Shown here piece after piece: positions 8,482 to 16,722 of a DNA stretch of 64,000 nt (position 1 is the stretch's first letter; the number at the start of each line of letters is the position of its first letter). The stretch spans positions 1 through 64,000 of the forward strand of contig JBMNVN010000009.1 of assembly GCA_050946835.1 (NCBI GenBank), given 5' to 3'. The stretch comes from UBA1447 sp002329225. GTDB taxonomy: Bacteria > Bacillota > Clostridia > Oscillospirales > Acutalibacteraceae. Below the pieces are notes generated by a model. That model had not been told where the DNA came from and did no database searches. It was given only the letters and a program-made list of their open reading frames with translations. The translations under genes and the position numbers were made by a program.

Positions 8482-8638
8482 AAAACCGGCCTCCTCCAAA
8501 CCCAAACTATTTATACCAGAGCCGCGGGCTTTTTTCAAGAAAAGAAAGTCACGCTTTGCCGTAACATTTTTACATGAGGTTATATACTCAATTTCAGTTT
8601 TTTGAAATTCAATATTCACAATCATAAGCCCCTCGCCC

Positions 8639-8667
8639 TTGTAAAATGGCGGGGGCCTGTCTATAAT
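8639..8667 (+). promoter_or_regulatory. Sigma-A-like promoter for CPBP-tadA
   Basis: TTGTAA (8639-8644), a 17-bp spacer and TATAAT (8662-8667), 54 bp before the CPBP start codon and directed away from the kinase gene. Confidence 0.6.
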
Positions 8668-8720
8668 ATCCCGTAGATGCGTGCGGAAAACATCGCCGCA
8701 GCCAAAGGAGATTTAACCCC

Positions 8721-9734
8721 ATGAATGAGTTTTATATTCCGAGCTCTTTTACTCCGAGCCGGAGACCCTCCGGTTTTGAGGGCGGCGGCCACGGAGCCTA
8801 TGTTTCGGCAACCAGGAATTTGCGCCGCCAGAGCGCAATTGCGGGGCTTTGTGTATTGGCCTTTGTGGGGCTTCAATTTGCCGTGTATTATATGCTGGTT
8901 TTTTTAAGGCTTGACGGGGAATTTGCGGAAAACGACCTGTTTCAAAACGCTTTCGGGGGAATATATTCGGCGATTAGCGTGTTTTTGCCCTTTTTTGTTG
9001 TTGCAATGCTCATGAGCAAGAATAAAAGGGAAAAGGCTTTGGCTTTCGGCCGCCCCGTTTCTACGGGACTGATGCTCTTAGCTGTGCCGGCGGGTTTCAT
9101 GTTTTGTTTGGCGGGCAATCACGTCACAAGCATTTTTATCATGCTGATGCAGCAGCTCGGTTTTACTTTAACTGCTCCCGAAAACCCCGTACCCGTTGGC
9201 GGTTTGGAATCAATATTCTTTATTATTCAAATTGCCGTTATTCCGCCTTTGGTGGAGGAGTTTGCTCTGCGGGGAGTTATCATGCAGCCACTGCGCCGTC
9301 ACGGGGACCTTTTTGCAATTCTTATGTCTTCCATCGTGTTTTCCCTCATGCACGGGAACTTGGTGCAGGCTCCCTTCGCTCTTGTGGCGGGGCTTGCAAT
9401 AGGTTATTATGTTGTGGCTACGGGGAGCATCTGGACAGGGGTGCTTATTCATTTTGTAAACAACCTTTTTTCTTCCATTCTCTCTTTGCTTAATGCGGGC
9501 GGCATAAAAAATGTAGACATTATCATAAGTGTTATTATGACAGTTGCATTTGTAACCGGTCTGGCCTGTACTTTAATCTTTTTCTTTCATCCCAAAAGAA
9601 TTCGTCTTAATCCTCCGGAGGTTGAGATGAGCTTTGGGGCCCGCGTTACAAACTATGTTTTTACCGTACCGATGCTGGCGGCCCTGATTGCTATTTTTAA
9701 TATCACAAGGCAATTTGTTGAATTTAACAAATGA
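8721..9734 (+). CDS. CPBP family intramembrane metalloprotease
   Basis: A 337-residue membrane protein with about eight hydrophobic helices. It carries the hallmarks of CPBP (CAAX protease / bacteriocin-processing, Abi) glutamic proteases: EEFALRG (EExxxR) near residue 179, FSLMHGN about 35 residues later, and LIHFVNN in the last core helix. Members cleave prenylated or bacteriocin-type peptides or handle membrane protein quality control; no substrate is suggested by the neighbours. The ATG has GGAG eight bases upstream. tadA starts 26 bp downstream in the same direction, so the two probably share a transcript. Confidence 0.88.
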   Translation: MNEFYIPSSFTPSRRPSGFEGGGHGAYVSATRNLRRQSAIAGLCVLAFVGLQFAVYYMLVFLRLDGEFAENDLFQNAFGGIYSAISVFLPFFVVAMLMSKNKREKALAFGRPVSTGLMLLAVPAGFMFCLAGNHVTSIFIMLMQQLGFTLTAPENPVPVGGLESIFFIIQIAVIPPLVEEFALRGVIMQPLRRHGDLFAILMSSIVFSLMHGNLVQAPFALVAGLAIGYYVVATGSIWTGVLIHFVNNLFSSILSLLNAGGIKNVDIIISVIMTVAFVTGLACTLIFFFHPKRIRLNPPEVEMSFGARVTNYVFTVPMLAALIAIFNITRQFVEFNK

Positions 9735-9760
9735 GGAAATTGACGGCGGGGAGGTAGACA

Positions 9761-10210
9761 GTGGAAGATAAGGACTTTATGCTTGCCGCTCTTGAGCTTG
9801 CGCGGGAGGCGAAAGCGGAAGATGAAGTGCCGGTGGGCGCCGTTGCGGTTTGCCGGGGTGAGATTGTCGGCAGAGGCAGAAACCGCAGGGAAAAGGATAA
9901 AAACGCCCTCGCCCATGCGGAGATTGAGGCAATAAATGAGGCCTGTAAAAACCTCGGCGGATGGCGGTTGTGGGAGTGTGACTTATTCGTAACCCTGGAA
10001 CCCTGCCCCATGTGCGCCGGAGCAATAATAAATGCCAGAATAAGGCGGTTGGTGTTCGGCGCCTACGATAAAAAAGCGGGTTCCTGCGGGTCGGTTGTCA
10101 ATTTGTTTGACCTGCCCTATAACCACCGCCCTCAGGTTACGGGGGGCTTTATGCAGGAAGCCTGTGCGGAAGAGCTGACGGAGTTTTTTGCCGAACTGAG
10201 GAAAAAGTAA
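9761..10210 (+). CDS. tadA: tRNA adenosine(34) deaminase TadA
   Basis: A 149-residue zinc-dependent deaminase that converts A34 to inosine in the wobble position of tRNA-Arg(ACG). The zinc site is complete: His52 and Glu54 in HAEIEAI, with Cys82 and Cys85 in PCPMCAGAI. Length is normal for the family. The start is GTG 9761 behind a GGGGAGG site. A strong hairpin terminator follows at once, separating it from the convergent nadC. Confidence 0.95.
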   Translation: MEDKDFMLAALELAREAKAEDEVPVGAVAVCRGEIVGRGRNRREKDKNALAHAEIEAINEACKNLGGWRLWECDLFVTLEPCPMCAGAIINARIRRLVFGAYDKKAGSCGSVVNLFDLPYNHRPQVTGGFMQEACAEELTEFFAELRKK

Positions 10211-10223
10211 AAAAATATAAAAG

Positions 10224-10256
10224 CGGGGGAGCAAACGTCTGTTTGCTCCCCCGTTT
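10224..10256. terminator. Bidirectional terminator between tadA and nadC
   Basis: Perfect 13-bp stem CGGGGGAGCAAAC / GTTTGCTCCCCCG with a four-base loop, T-rich on the right and A-rich on the left, between two convergent genes. Confidence 0.9.
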
Positions 10257-10266
10257 CAGCCGAATT

Positions 10267-11106
10267 TTAAAAGTCGATAAAGTTCATGGAAATATCGAAG
10301 GCCTTAACGGAATGTGTTAAGGCGCCCAGAGAGATAATATCCACACCCGTTTCCGCCACGGCGGCCAAATTTTCAAGAGTAATACCGCCGGAAGCCTCCA
10401 AAATCGCTCTGCCTCCTGCGAGTTCCACCGCTTTTGTCATGGCGGGGATATCCATGTTGTCAAGCATGATTATATCCGCCCCCGCTGCCAAGGCTTCCTC
10501 CACTTCTGCCGGAGAGGCGGTTTCCACCTCGATTTTTGTCATATGGCCGAGATTTTCTCTCAGACGGGTCATGGCGGCGGTTATGCCGCCGGCGGCCTGA
10601 ATGTGATTGTCTTTGAGCATGGCCGCATCCGAAAGATTAAAACGGTGATTTTTACCCCCTGCGCAGGTGACGGCATACTTTTGCAGTGCTCGGAGTCCCG
10701 GCAGGGTCTTTCTTGTGTCGGTAATACGGGCTTTGGTATGTTTTACCGCCTCAACTGCTTTGGCCGTTTGGGTGGCTATGCCGGAAAGGTGCTGAATAAG
10801 GTTGAGGGCGGTGCGTTCCCCTTTGAGTAAAGCGAGGGTCTGCCCCGTAAGTTCGGCTATGACCTCACCCTTGACCAGGCGGTCGGAATCCTTTTTGTCG
10901 GTTTTAAAAGTGAAAGAGGGGTCCAGCAGCTCAAAAACACGCAAAAAGACCGGCAGTCCGCAGAGAACCCCTTCATCCTTTGAGATTATTTCCGCCCGGC
11001 AACGCTCGGCGGGGTCAAACAGATATTCCGAGGAAATATCCGTATAGTTGACATCCTCCATAATTGCCCGCCTGATTAAATCATCCAGATAAAATTGTTC
11101 AACCAT
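10267..11106 (-). CDS. nadC: Nicotinate-nucleotide pyrophosphorylase (carboxylating)
   Basis: Quinolinate phosphoribosyltransferase of 279 residues, making nicotinate mononucleotide from quinolinate and PRPP in de novo NAD synthesis. Recognised by TDTRKTLPGLRALQKYAV, GGKNHRFNLSDAAMLKDNH, IEVETAS and the ASGGIT phosphate loop near the end. The frame is open further up to 11172, but ATG 11106 (MVEQFYLDD) has AGGAGG eight bases upstream and gives normal length without overlapping nadB. It lies 43 bp behind nadB and is presumably co-transcribed. nadA is not in the window. Confidence 0.95.
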   Translation of the reverse strand: MVEQFYLDDLIRRAIMEDVNYTDISSEYLFDPAERCRAEIISKDEGVLCGLPVFLRVFELLDPSFTFKTDKKDSDRLVKGEVIAELTGQTLALLKGERTALNLIQHLSGIATQTAKAVEAVKHTKARITDTRKTLPGLRALQKYAVTCAGGKNHRFNLSDAAMLKDNHIQAAGGITAAMTRLRENLGHMTKIEVETASPAEVEEALAAGADIIMLDNMDIPAMTKAVELAGGRAILEASGGITLENLAAVAETGVDIISLGALTHSVKAFDISMNFIDF

Positions 11107-11149
11107 TGAACATTCCTCCTTATCCGCATCCGTCGGATGCTGAAAACGG

Positions 11150-12613
11150 TTATTCAAAATTTTGTGCGGCATCCTGCAAAATTAAACAGGCCACGGTCAC
11201 AAGACTTTTAGCCTCGCAAAAATCCGCCGTTTGAGCAAAACGGCCGTTTTGCAGCCTTTTCATAAACTCTTCCACTCTCTTAAGCCCCTGTCTGACGGCG
11301 GAGGGGTTGGGGATTACAAAATATGCCCGCTGCATAATCTCCCGCACGGCGGTGCGGATGCCCGTAGGCAGAGGCGCTCCGGAAAAATCGTCCGGGCAGG
11401 GCCCGGGGTTAACCCGGGCAAAACCGGCATCCAGACACTTGATTATATCCAGGGCGGCTCTTCTGCCGAAAACCAAACCTTCCAAAAGTGAGTTGCTTGC
11501 AAGACGGTTGCCCCCGTGAACGCCGGTATGGGCACATTCCCCGGCGGCGTACAGGCGCGGGAGGGTGGTGCGGGCGTTGAGGTCCACATCAATGCCCCCC
11601 ATAAGATAGTGCTGGCAGGGGTAGACGGGGATAAGGTCTTTGGAAATATCTACGCCCCGGGCAAGGCAGGCCTCGCTTATTGCGGGGAAGCGGTCAAACA
11701 GAAATTCCCGGTCTTTGTGCGTTATATCCAGAAAAAATTCGTTGCTGCCCGTGCGCCGGGATTCCAATACAATGGCCCGGGATACCACATCTCTGGGAGC
11801 AAGTTCCAGCCTTTCATCGTAACGGTCCATAAAACGCTGTTTGTCGCAGTTGAGAAGATAAGCGCCCTCGCCCCTCACCGCCTCGCTTATTAAAAATTGT
11901 TCCCTGCTGTTCGGGGAATTAAAGGCGGTGGGGTGGAACTGAACCGCACTGATGTTTTTAATTTTTGCCCCCATCTCGTAGGCAAAACGGATGCCGTCGC
12001 CCGTGGCGGTGGCGGGGTTGGTGGTATAGCGGTAAACCCGGCCTATTCCCCCCGTGGCGAGGATTACAAAACTTGCGTAAACGCAGGAGTATTCCTCTCC
12101 CCGCAGAAGGTCGGCACGAAAGCCCCCCACTACCCGTTCAATGTTGATTATCATCGTATTTTCTTCAAGTTGTATATTCGATTTTTGGGCGGCAACCTTT
12201 GTGAGCTTTTCCGCAATCTCTTTGCCGGTTCGGTCCTTGTGGTGGACTATCCTGCGGCAGCTGTGCCCCCCTTCAAGGGTCATGTTCAGCTCGCCGTTTT
12301 CGTCCTTGTCAAAGTCCACGCCCATTTCAATGATTTTGCGAATATCCTCCGGCCCTTCATGAACCAGAACTTCCACGGCGTCAATATCGTTTTTGTAGCT
12401 TCCCGCCACAAGAGTATCTTTTACATGGAGGTCAAAGCTGTCGTCATCATGCTTCAGCACACCGGCTACCCCGCCCTGGGCTAAAGCGGTGGAACAAATC
12501 TCTCGAGACTGTTTTGCAAGCATAAGCACACTCGTATCACAGCCGAATTGTATGGCCGCATAAAGGCCGGCAATTCCGCTGCCCGCTATGAGTACATCGT
12601 AAGATTTTTTCAT
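11150..12613 (-). CDS. nadB: L-aspartate oxidase
   Basis: FAD enzyme of 487 residues oxidising L-aspartate to iminoaspartate, the first step of de novo NAD synthesis. An N-terminal FAD-binding GSGIAGLYAA, the flavoprotein motifs GGHSCRRIVHHKDRTG, FHPTAF and SEAVRGEGAYL, and the C-terminal AGECAHTGVHGGNRLASNSLLE all fit the aspartate oxidase / succinate dehydrogenase family. Pairing with nadC settles aspartate oxidase over succinate dehydrogenase. The C-terminal helical domain is somewhat short. A candidate promoter with an inverted repeat lies about 65 bp upstream. Confidence 0.95.
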   Translation of the reverse strand: MKKSYDVLIAGSGIAGLYAAIQFGCDTSVLMLAKQSREICSTALAQGGVAGVLKHDDDSFDLHVKDTLVAGSYKNDIDAVEVLVHEGPEDIRKIIEMGVDFDKDENGELNMTLEGGHSCRRIVHHKDRTGKEIAEKLTKVAAQKSNIQLEENTMIINIERVVGGFRADLLRGEEYSCVYASFVILATGGIGRVYRYTTNPATATGDGIRFAYEMGAKIKNISAVQFHPTAFNSPNSREQFLISEAVRGEGAYLLNCDKQRFMDRYDERLELAPRDVVSRAIVLESRRTGSNEFFLDITHKDREFLFDRFPAISEACLARGVDISKDLIPVYPCQHYLMGGIDVDLNARTTLPRLYAAGECAHTGVHGGNRLASNSLLEGLVFGRRAALDIIKCLDAGFARVNPGPCPDDFSGAPLPTGIRTAVREIMQRAYFVIPNPSAVRQGLKRVEEFMKRLQNGRFAQTADFCEAKSLVTVACLILQDAAQNFE

Positions 12614-12677
12614 CCTTACAGCCTCTTGAAGATAAGATTTTTTCTACCGGAGGGGAAAAGAAGTTTCTTCAACGCAC

Positions 12678-12692
12678 AGTATAACACTGTTT
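12678..12692 (-). promoter_or_regulatory. Candidate nadBC promoter and operator
   Basis: On the minus strand TGT-TATACT forms an extended -10 box (TATACT at 12683-12678). It overlaps a short inverted repeat, ACAGT-ATAAC-ACTGT, placed where an NAD-responsive repressor could act. No regulator gene is in the window, and the assignment is tentative. Confidence 0.35.
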
Positions 12693-12822
12693 AAAGAAAT
12701 TGGGAACACACTTTAAAATGCAAAAAAGAAAAAAGGTGCCGACAAAGGCGGTATCATGCCCCCGTGAAGTAATAATAATTCGAACCTCTAAAGCCTTTTT
12801 CAAAGATTGTTCGCTCTGTTTT

Positions 12823-12918
12823 TGCAAAAAGCATAGGAATAATCCTGAAATAATTGCAAAAACCATAGGAATAAATTCAAAATAACTGCAAAAAGCATAG
12901 GAATACTCTAAAAAACAC
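12823..12918. repeat. Three-copy 32-bp tandem repeat
   Basis: The core TGCAAAAAGCATAGGAATA (second copy has CC for GC) starts at 12823, 12855 and 12887, an exact 32-bp period with AT-rich filler. It lies between nadB and the 5S terminator. The whole interval 12614-12949 holds no gene I can support: the possible nadBC promoter, then these repeats. Confidence 0.8.
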
Positions 12919-12949
12919 ACTGTGAGGGGTTATTGGAAACGAAAAAATA

Positions 12950-12986
12950 TAAAAAAACAGCCGCCCTTTTGGACGACTGTTTTTTG
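12950..12986 (-). terminator. Terminator of the 5S rRNA gene
   Basis: On the minus strand a 10-bp stem, ACAGTCGTCC / GGGCGGCTGT with two G-U pairs and an AAAA loop, is followed by seven Ts, directly after the 5S 3' end. Confidence 0.8.
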
Positions 12987-12987
12987 T

Positions 12988-13104
12988 GCCGGCACCGACC
13001 TATCTTCCCGGGAGGCTGCCCTCCGAGTATTTTCGGCACTCATGAGCTTAACTACCGTGTTCGGGATGGGAACGGGTGGAACCTCATCGTAATAAGCACC
13101 GGCT
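12988..13104 (-). rRNA. rrf: 5S ribosomal RNA (stand-alone copy)
   Basis: The minus strand reads the standard bacterial 5S core: GAGGTTCCACCCGTTCCCAT, then CCGAACACGGTAGTTAAG, ending in a GGTCGGTGCCGG closing arm that pairs with CCGGTGCTTA at the 5' end. Length is about 117 nt. No 16S, 23S or tRNA gene is nearby. It has its own promoter (13135-13163) and terminator. A 7-bp hairpin, GAAAGCG-loop-CGCTTTC, lies just before the mature 5' end and may guide processing. Confidence 0.93.
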
Positions 13105-13134
13105 GAAAGCGCAAACCGCTTTCGGACGAGGGGC

Positions 13135-13163
13135 ATTATATCATCGAGTTTTCATAAATGCAA
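13135..13163 (-). promoter_or_regulatory. Sigma-A promoter of the orphan 5S rRNA
   Basis: Read on the minus strand: TTGCAT (13163-13158), a 17-bp spacer, and TATAAT (13140-13135), about 30 bp before the mature 5S end. Confidence 0.8.
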
Positions 13164-13189
13164 GCCTTTTTTTGAAAAAATATTTATTA

Positions 13190-13218
13190 TTGTCAAATTA
13201 TTAATACTGATGCATAAT
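13190..13218 (+). promoter_or_regulatory. Sigma-A-like promoter for lipoprotein gene
   Basis: TTGTCA (13190-13195), a 17-bp spacer and CATAAT (13213-13218), about 48 bp before the ATG of the lipoprotein gene. It is divergent from the 5S promoter. Confidence 0.55.
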
Positions 13219-13266
13219 AGAACTGCATTATTCTGGTTTCCCAACAATTGAAATGGAGGGGTGGTA

Positions 13267-14031
13267 ATGAAAAAGTGCTTTATCTTAATATTTGCAGTTC
13301 TGATAATCTTTTCGCTGGCTTCTTGCAATACATCGTCGGAAGACAAGCCTCAAAACAGCCCGTCTAAAAACCCGTTTGAATCGCCCTTATCGATTGATGA
13401 TATAGATCAAAATCACCTTAGCTCGATAATGAGCCGAATAGACAATACCAATCCGTACAATGAGTTGATTACAAAAGAAATTGACATTGATTTGTTTATT
13501 CAAAAATGCGATGAAGATCCCACGGTTGCACTTTTTACCAAACTGACATTCATCACAAAAGTGGACGATGAATTCGGGATTGAGTGCTTGCGGGAGACGG
13601 AGAGCAACTCATTATACAGTGTTCATAAAGTGAAACAGGGCGGCTTGCTGTACATTTTTTATCGATATCATTCGGGAACGGGAAAATATGCGGAAATAAA
13701 AAACTGGTATTATGTTAAGGAAAAACTGAATTATCGGGATTTTTCATCCGTGGACAATGGAAGCGACATAAAGGAAGTTGCCCGGATTGACCCCGTAACC
13801 GATGTTTACATTGAGCGTGCGAATAATTGTGATAAAACAAAATCAATCGGTATGGCTACACATCATTATCTGGAAGACGGCATTCTTATGTTGATTTATC
13901 GATATAAAGACGGTAAATTTGAGGTGGTGGAAAAAGACTTCCGAGATGAATTTACAGTCGAATTATTCTTTAAGGAAGAAAAAGAAGAACCGTATAACGG
14001 TCGGGTATTTCCGATGGATTTATTAAAATAA
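13267..14031 (+). CDS. Putative lipoprotein of unknown function
   Basis: Encodes 254 residues from ATG 13267, which sits seven bases after GGAGG; GTG 13261 is too close to that site. The N-terminus is a classic lipoprotein signal, MKKCFILIFAVLIIFSLASC, with the lipobox Cys at residue 20, so the protein should be anchored on the outside of the membrane. The mature part opens with a Ser/Asn/Pro linker and continues as a mixed, mildly acidic domain with Tyr-rich beta segments (LLYIFYRYHSGTGKY, ILMLIYRYKDGKF). No known family or catalytic motif is recognised. It stands alone, flanked by its own promoter and terminator. Confidence 0.82.
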   Translation: MKKCFILIFAVLIIFSLASCNTSSEDKPQNSPSKNPFESPLSIDDIDQNHLSSIMSRIDNTNPYNELITKEIDIDLFIQKCDEDPTVALFTKLTFITKVDDEFGIECLRETESNSLYSVHKVKQGGLLYIFYRYHSGTGKYAEIKNWYYVKEKLNYRDFSSVDNGSDIKEVARIDPVTDVYIERANNCDKTKSIGMATHHYLEDGILMLIYRYKDGKFEVVEKDFRDEFTVELFFKEEKEEPYNGRVFPMDLLK

Positions 14032-14046
14032 TTGTTCTCAGATGAA

Positions 14047-14088
14047 AAGGGTTGCCCGGCAAAGATTCGTAGGCAGCCCTTTTTTATC
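14047..14088 (+). terminator. Terminator after lipoprotein gene
   Basis: Stem AAGGGTTGCC / GGCAGCCCTT (one G-U pair) with a long loop, followed by a TTTTTTA tract. Confidence 0.75.
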
Positions 14089-14252
14089 GATAAAAATCGG
14101 ACAGGTGAATGCCTGATCGGGGAATAGATGCCGATACGGCGGTTTTTAAGGTGAACTCTTTTGAAAAATATCTTTATTCCGAGTTGGTTATAATGTATAA
14201 TACATGCGAAGAAAAAGGACCGCGCGCCGCGCGGAGCGGAAAGGTGATAATA

Positions 14253-14606
14253 ATGGCGGAAAGAAATAGAGTAAAACTGACCATTTGCGGGATGGACTAT
14301 ATTGTCACGACGGGTGACGATGTAAAGTACATCCAGACTTTGGGTGAGGAACTCGATAAAAGAATGACCACACTTATGGATGAAAATGCGAGAATCTCCG
14401 TTACCCAAGCCGCTGTGCTGGCCGCCCTGGAGTATGCCGATGCGGCGAAAAAAGCGGATTCCAGCGCCGACAATTTGCGCTCTCAAATTCAGGACTATCT
14501 GGAAGACGCCGCCAGGGCAAAGACCAATGCGGAAGTCTACCGTCAACAGGCGGACAGGCTGGGCAAAGAGTTGGCCGCCCTGCGTTCGGAAAAAAAGGGT
14601 AATTGA
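14253..14606 (+). CDS. zapA: Cell division protein ZapA
   Basis: A 117-residue FtsZ-ring stabiliser. The N-terminal globular part (KLTICGMDYIVTTGDD...IQTLGEELDKRM) matches the ZapA fold, which usually begins with a strand, a Gly turn and then a leu-rich helix. The rest is a long alpha-helix, as needed for the antiparallel coiled-coil dimer. The frame is open upstream to 14109, but ATG 14253 gives the family start and has an AAAGGTG site. It is joined by a 4-bp overlap to the U32 gene, a pairing I recall from other Clostridia. Confidence 0.88.
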   Translation: MAERNRVKLTICGMDYIVTTGDDVKYIQTLGEELDKRMTTLMDENARISVTQAAVLAALEYADAAKKADSSADNLRSQIQDYLEDAARAKTNAEVYRQQADRLGKELAALRSEKKGN

Positions 14607-16657
14607 AAAACAAGGTTGAAATTTTAGCTCCGGCGGGCAGTCCGGAAGCCCTTAAAGCGGCGGTACGCTGCGGGGCAGATGCCGTATATTTCGGCACAAA
14701 AACTTTCAACGCCAGACGGACGGCAAAGAATTTTGATTTTGACGAAATGGCCGAAGCCGCCGCCTATTGCCGCGGCAGAGGGGTTAAGGTGTATATCACA
14801 CTTAACACCTTGGCGGGGGACAAAGATTTTACGGAGGCCTTGGCCGTTGCGGAGCGTGCCTGCGCCGCAGGTGCGGATGCACTGATTTTGCAGGATTTGG
14901 GGCTTGCCGCAGCGGTGCGGGAAGCGGCGCCGGGGATGAAACTCCACGCTTCCACACAGATGTCCGTTCAGACCCTGAAAGGGATTGAACTGCTTGAAAA
15001 GCTGGGTTTCAGCCGCATTGTGCTGCCGAGGGAACTTAGCCGGGAAGAGGTTCTTGCCCTCACAGAAGATGCTCCTATTGAACTGGAAATGTTTGTTCAC
15101 GGCGCCCAATGCATGAGTGTGTCGGGCCAATGTTATATGAGTGCGGCTTTGGGTACCCGCAGTGCCAACAGAGGTATGTGTGCCGCCCCCTGCCGCCTGC
15201 CTTTTTCCGCCCCGGGCGGAACGGGTTTTGACCTGAGCTTAAAAGACCTTTCCCTGATAAAACATCTGCCTTTTTTGGCCGAGCGGGGGATTACTTCTTT
15301 TAAAATTGAAGGCCGGCTTAAAAGACCCGAATATGTGGCGGCGGCGGTGGTTGCCTGCCGGGAGGCGCTGGAGGGCGAACTGACCCGGGAGAGCCGAAGC
15401 AACCTTGAGATGATGTTTTCCCGTGAAGGGTTTTCGGACGGTCACTATCTTTCGGAGCGGGGGCGGGGAATGTTCGGCGTTCGTCAAAAAGATGACGAAC
15501 CCGCCTTTGAGTCGGCGTTGTCGGAACTTCAAAACCTGTACGGACAGGAAAATCCTTTGCTGCCCGTTGACTTTGTATTTACTGCAAAGAGCGGAGAACC
15601 GCCGGAACTATCCGCCCATGCAAACGGTAAAAGGGTGTCGGTTCGCTCCGAGGAAGTTGCACAACAGGCGCAGAAAAAATCGGCTTCGCCCGGGGTTGTT
15701 GAAGAGGCGCTTAAAAAATGCGGGGGCACCCAGTTTTTTGCCCGGAACATTGACATAAATTTACAGGAAGGGCTGTATTTGCCCTTATCTTTAATAAATG
15801 CTTTGCGCAGGGAAGCATTAAACGGGCTTAACGCTTTGCTGAAAGAGGGGAAAAGCATTCCCTTTTCGCCGTCCTCCGAAACTGTAACCGAACATGCGGC
15901 AAACAATCCGGTGCTGTATGCACGGTTTTCAAATCTCTCACAGATTCCGGAAAGTTTGGACAACATAGAATGTATTTGGCTGCCCTTAAGCACCGATGAA
16001 AACACACTGAAAACTTTTGCCGAAGGCTCCGTTAAAGCGGCGGTGGAACTGCCCCGGGGGATTTTCGGCGGCAGTGACGGAATAAGAAAGCTTTTAAAAC
16101 GGGCAAAAGCGGCGGGGATAAAAACCGCCGTAGCCGGAACCCTTGACGGTGTTGCTTTAGCTTTGGGGGAAGGCTTTGAAGTCCTGGCGGGGCCGGGAAC
16201 CAACATTTTCAACACCCGCAGTATCAAAACCCTTTCACGGGAGGGAGTTACAGCCGTCCTTGTGTCTACCGAAATGACGCTTAAGCAGTCGGCGGCTTTG
16301 GGCGGTGACTTGCCCCGAGGAATTTTTGCCTACGGCCGTCTGCCCCTTATGCTGACCCGAGCCTGCCCTTTGAATAACGGTAAAAAATGTGCCGATTGCG
16401 GCGGTAGCGGGGCGCTTAGGGATCGTATGGGCATAGAATTCCCCGTGATTTGTGAAGCGGGCTGTTCGGTTGTTTATAACTCGCGCCCGGTATATTTGGG
16501 CGATAAAAAGGAAGAGATTAAAAATATGGACTTTTTACTGCTTTATTTCACAACGGAAAGCAGGGAAGAAGCCGGCCTTGTAATAAAGGATTTTTCAGCA
16601 GGTGTGCCTCCCCGTGGGGAATTTACAAGAGGGGCGGCCTACAGAGGCGTGGAATGA
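14603..16657 (+). CDS. U32 peptidase-family protein with DUF3656 (RNA hydroxylation type)
   Basis: A 684-residue protein starting at TTG 14603, whose TTGA overlaps the zapA stop, so translation is coupled. The N-terminus, VEILAPAGSPEALKAAVRCGADAVYFG, is the U32 signature. The cysteine cluster CMSVSGQCYMS...GMCAAPCR can bind an iron-sulfur centre. A long middle region corresponds to DUF3656, and a late Cys-rich patch (ACPLNNGKKCADCGGSG) closes the protein. Despite the peptidase name, characterised relatives (RlhA, TrhP) hydroxylate cytidine in 23S rRNA or uridine in tRNA. The DUF3656 region and length favour the RlhA-like branch; the target is not proved here. Confidence 0.88.
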   Translation: MKNKVEILAPAGSPEALKAAVRCGADAVYFGTKTFNARRTAKNFDFDEMAEAAAYCRGRGVKVYITLNTLAGDKDFTEALAVAERACAAGADALILQDLGLAAAVREAAPGMKLHASTQMSVQTLKGIELLEKLGFSRIVLPRELSREEVLALTEDAPIELEMFVHGAQCMSVSGQCYMSAALGTRSANRGMCAAPCRLPFSAPGGTGFDLSLKDLSLIKHLPFLAERGITSFKIEGRLKRPEYVAAAVVACREALEGELTRESRSNLEMMFSREGFSDGHYLSERGRGMFGVRQKDDEPAFESALSELQNLYGQENPLLPVDFVFTAKSGEPPELSAHANGKRVSVRSEEVAQQAQKKSASPGVVEEALKKCGGTQFFARNIDINLQEGLYLPLSLINALRREALNGLNALLKEGKSIPFSPSSETVTEHAANNPVLYARFSNLSQIPESLDNIECIWLPLSTDENTLKTFAEGSVKAAVELPRGIFGGSDGIRKLLKRAKAAGIKTAVAGTLDGVALALGEGFEVLAGPGTNIFNTRSIKTLSREGVTAVLVSTEMTLKQSAALGGDLPRGIFAYGRLPLMLTRACPLNNGKKCADCGGSGALRDRMGIEFPVICEAGCSVVYNSRPVYLGDKKEEIKNMDFLLLYFTTESREEAGLVIKDFSAGVPPRGEFTRGAAYRGVE

Positions 16658-16722
16658 CGGCGTTTATTTTCAGCTTGGACGGTAATAAGCGGAATTAAAA
16701 ATAAAATGGAAAGAGGAATACT

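Noticed and set aside
12823..12918. Possible CRISPR array from the 32-bp repeat
   Set aside because: The core is followed by AT-rich filler of similar sequence in all three copies, not by unique spacers, and no cas gene is nearby.
12988..13104. End of a full rRNA operon
   Set aside because: The flanks carry a lipoprotein gene and nadB, with a dedicated promoter before and a terminator after the 5S gene; no 23S sequence is present.
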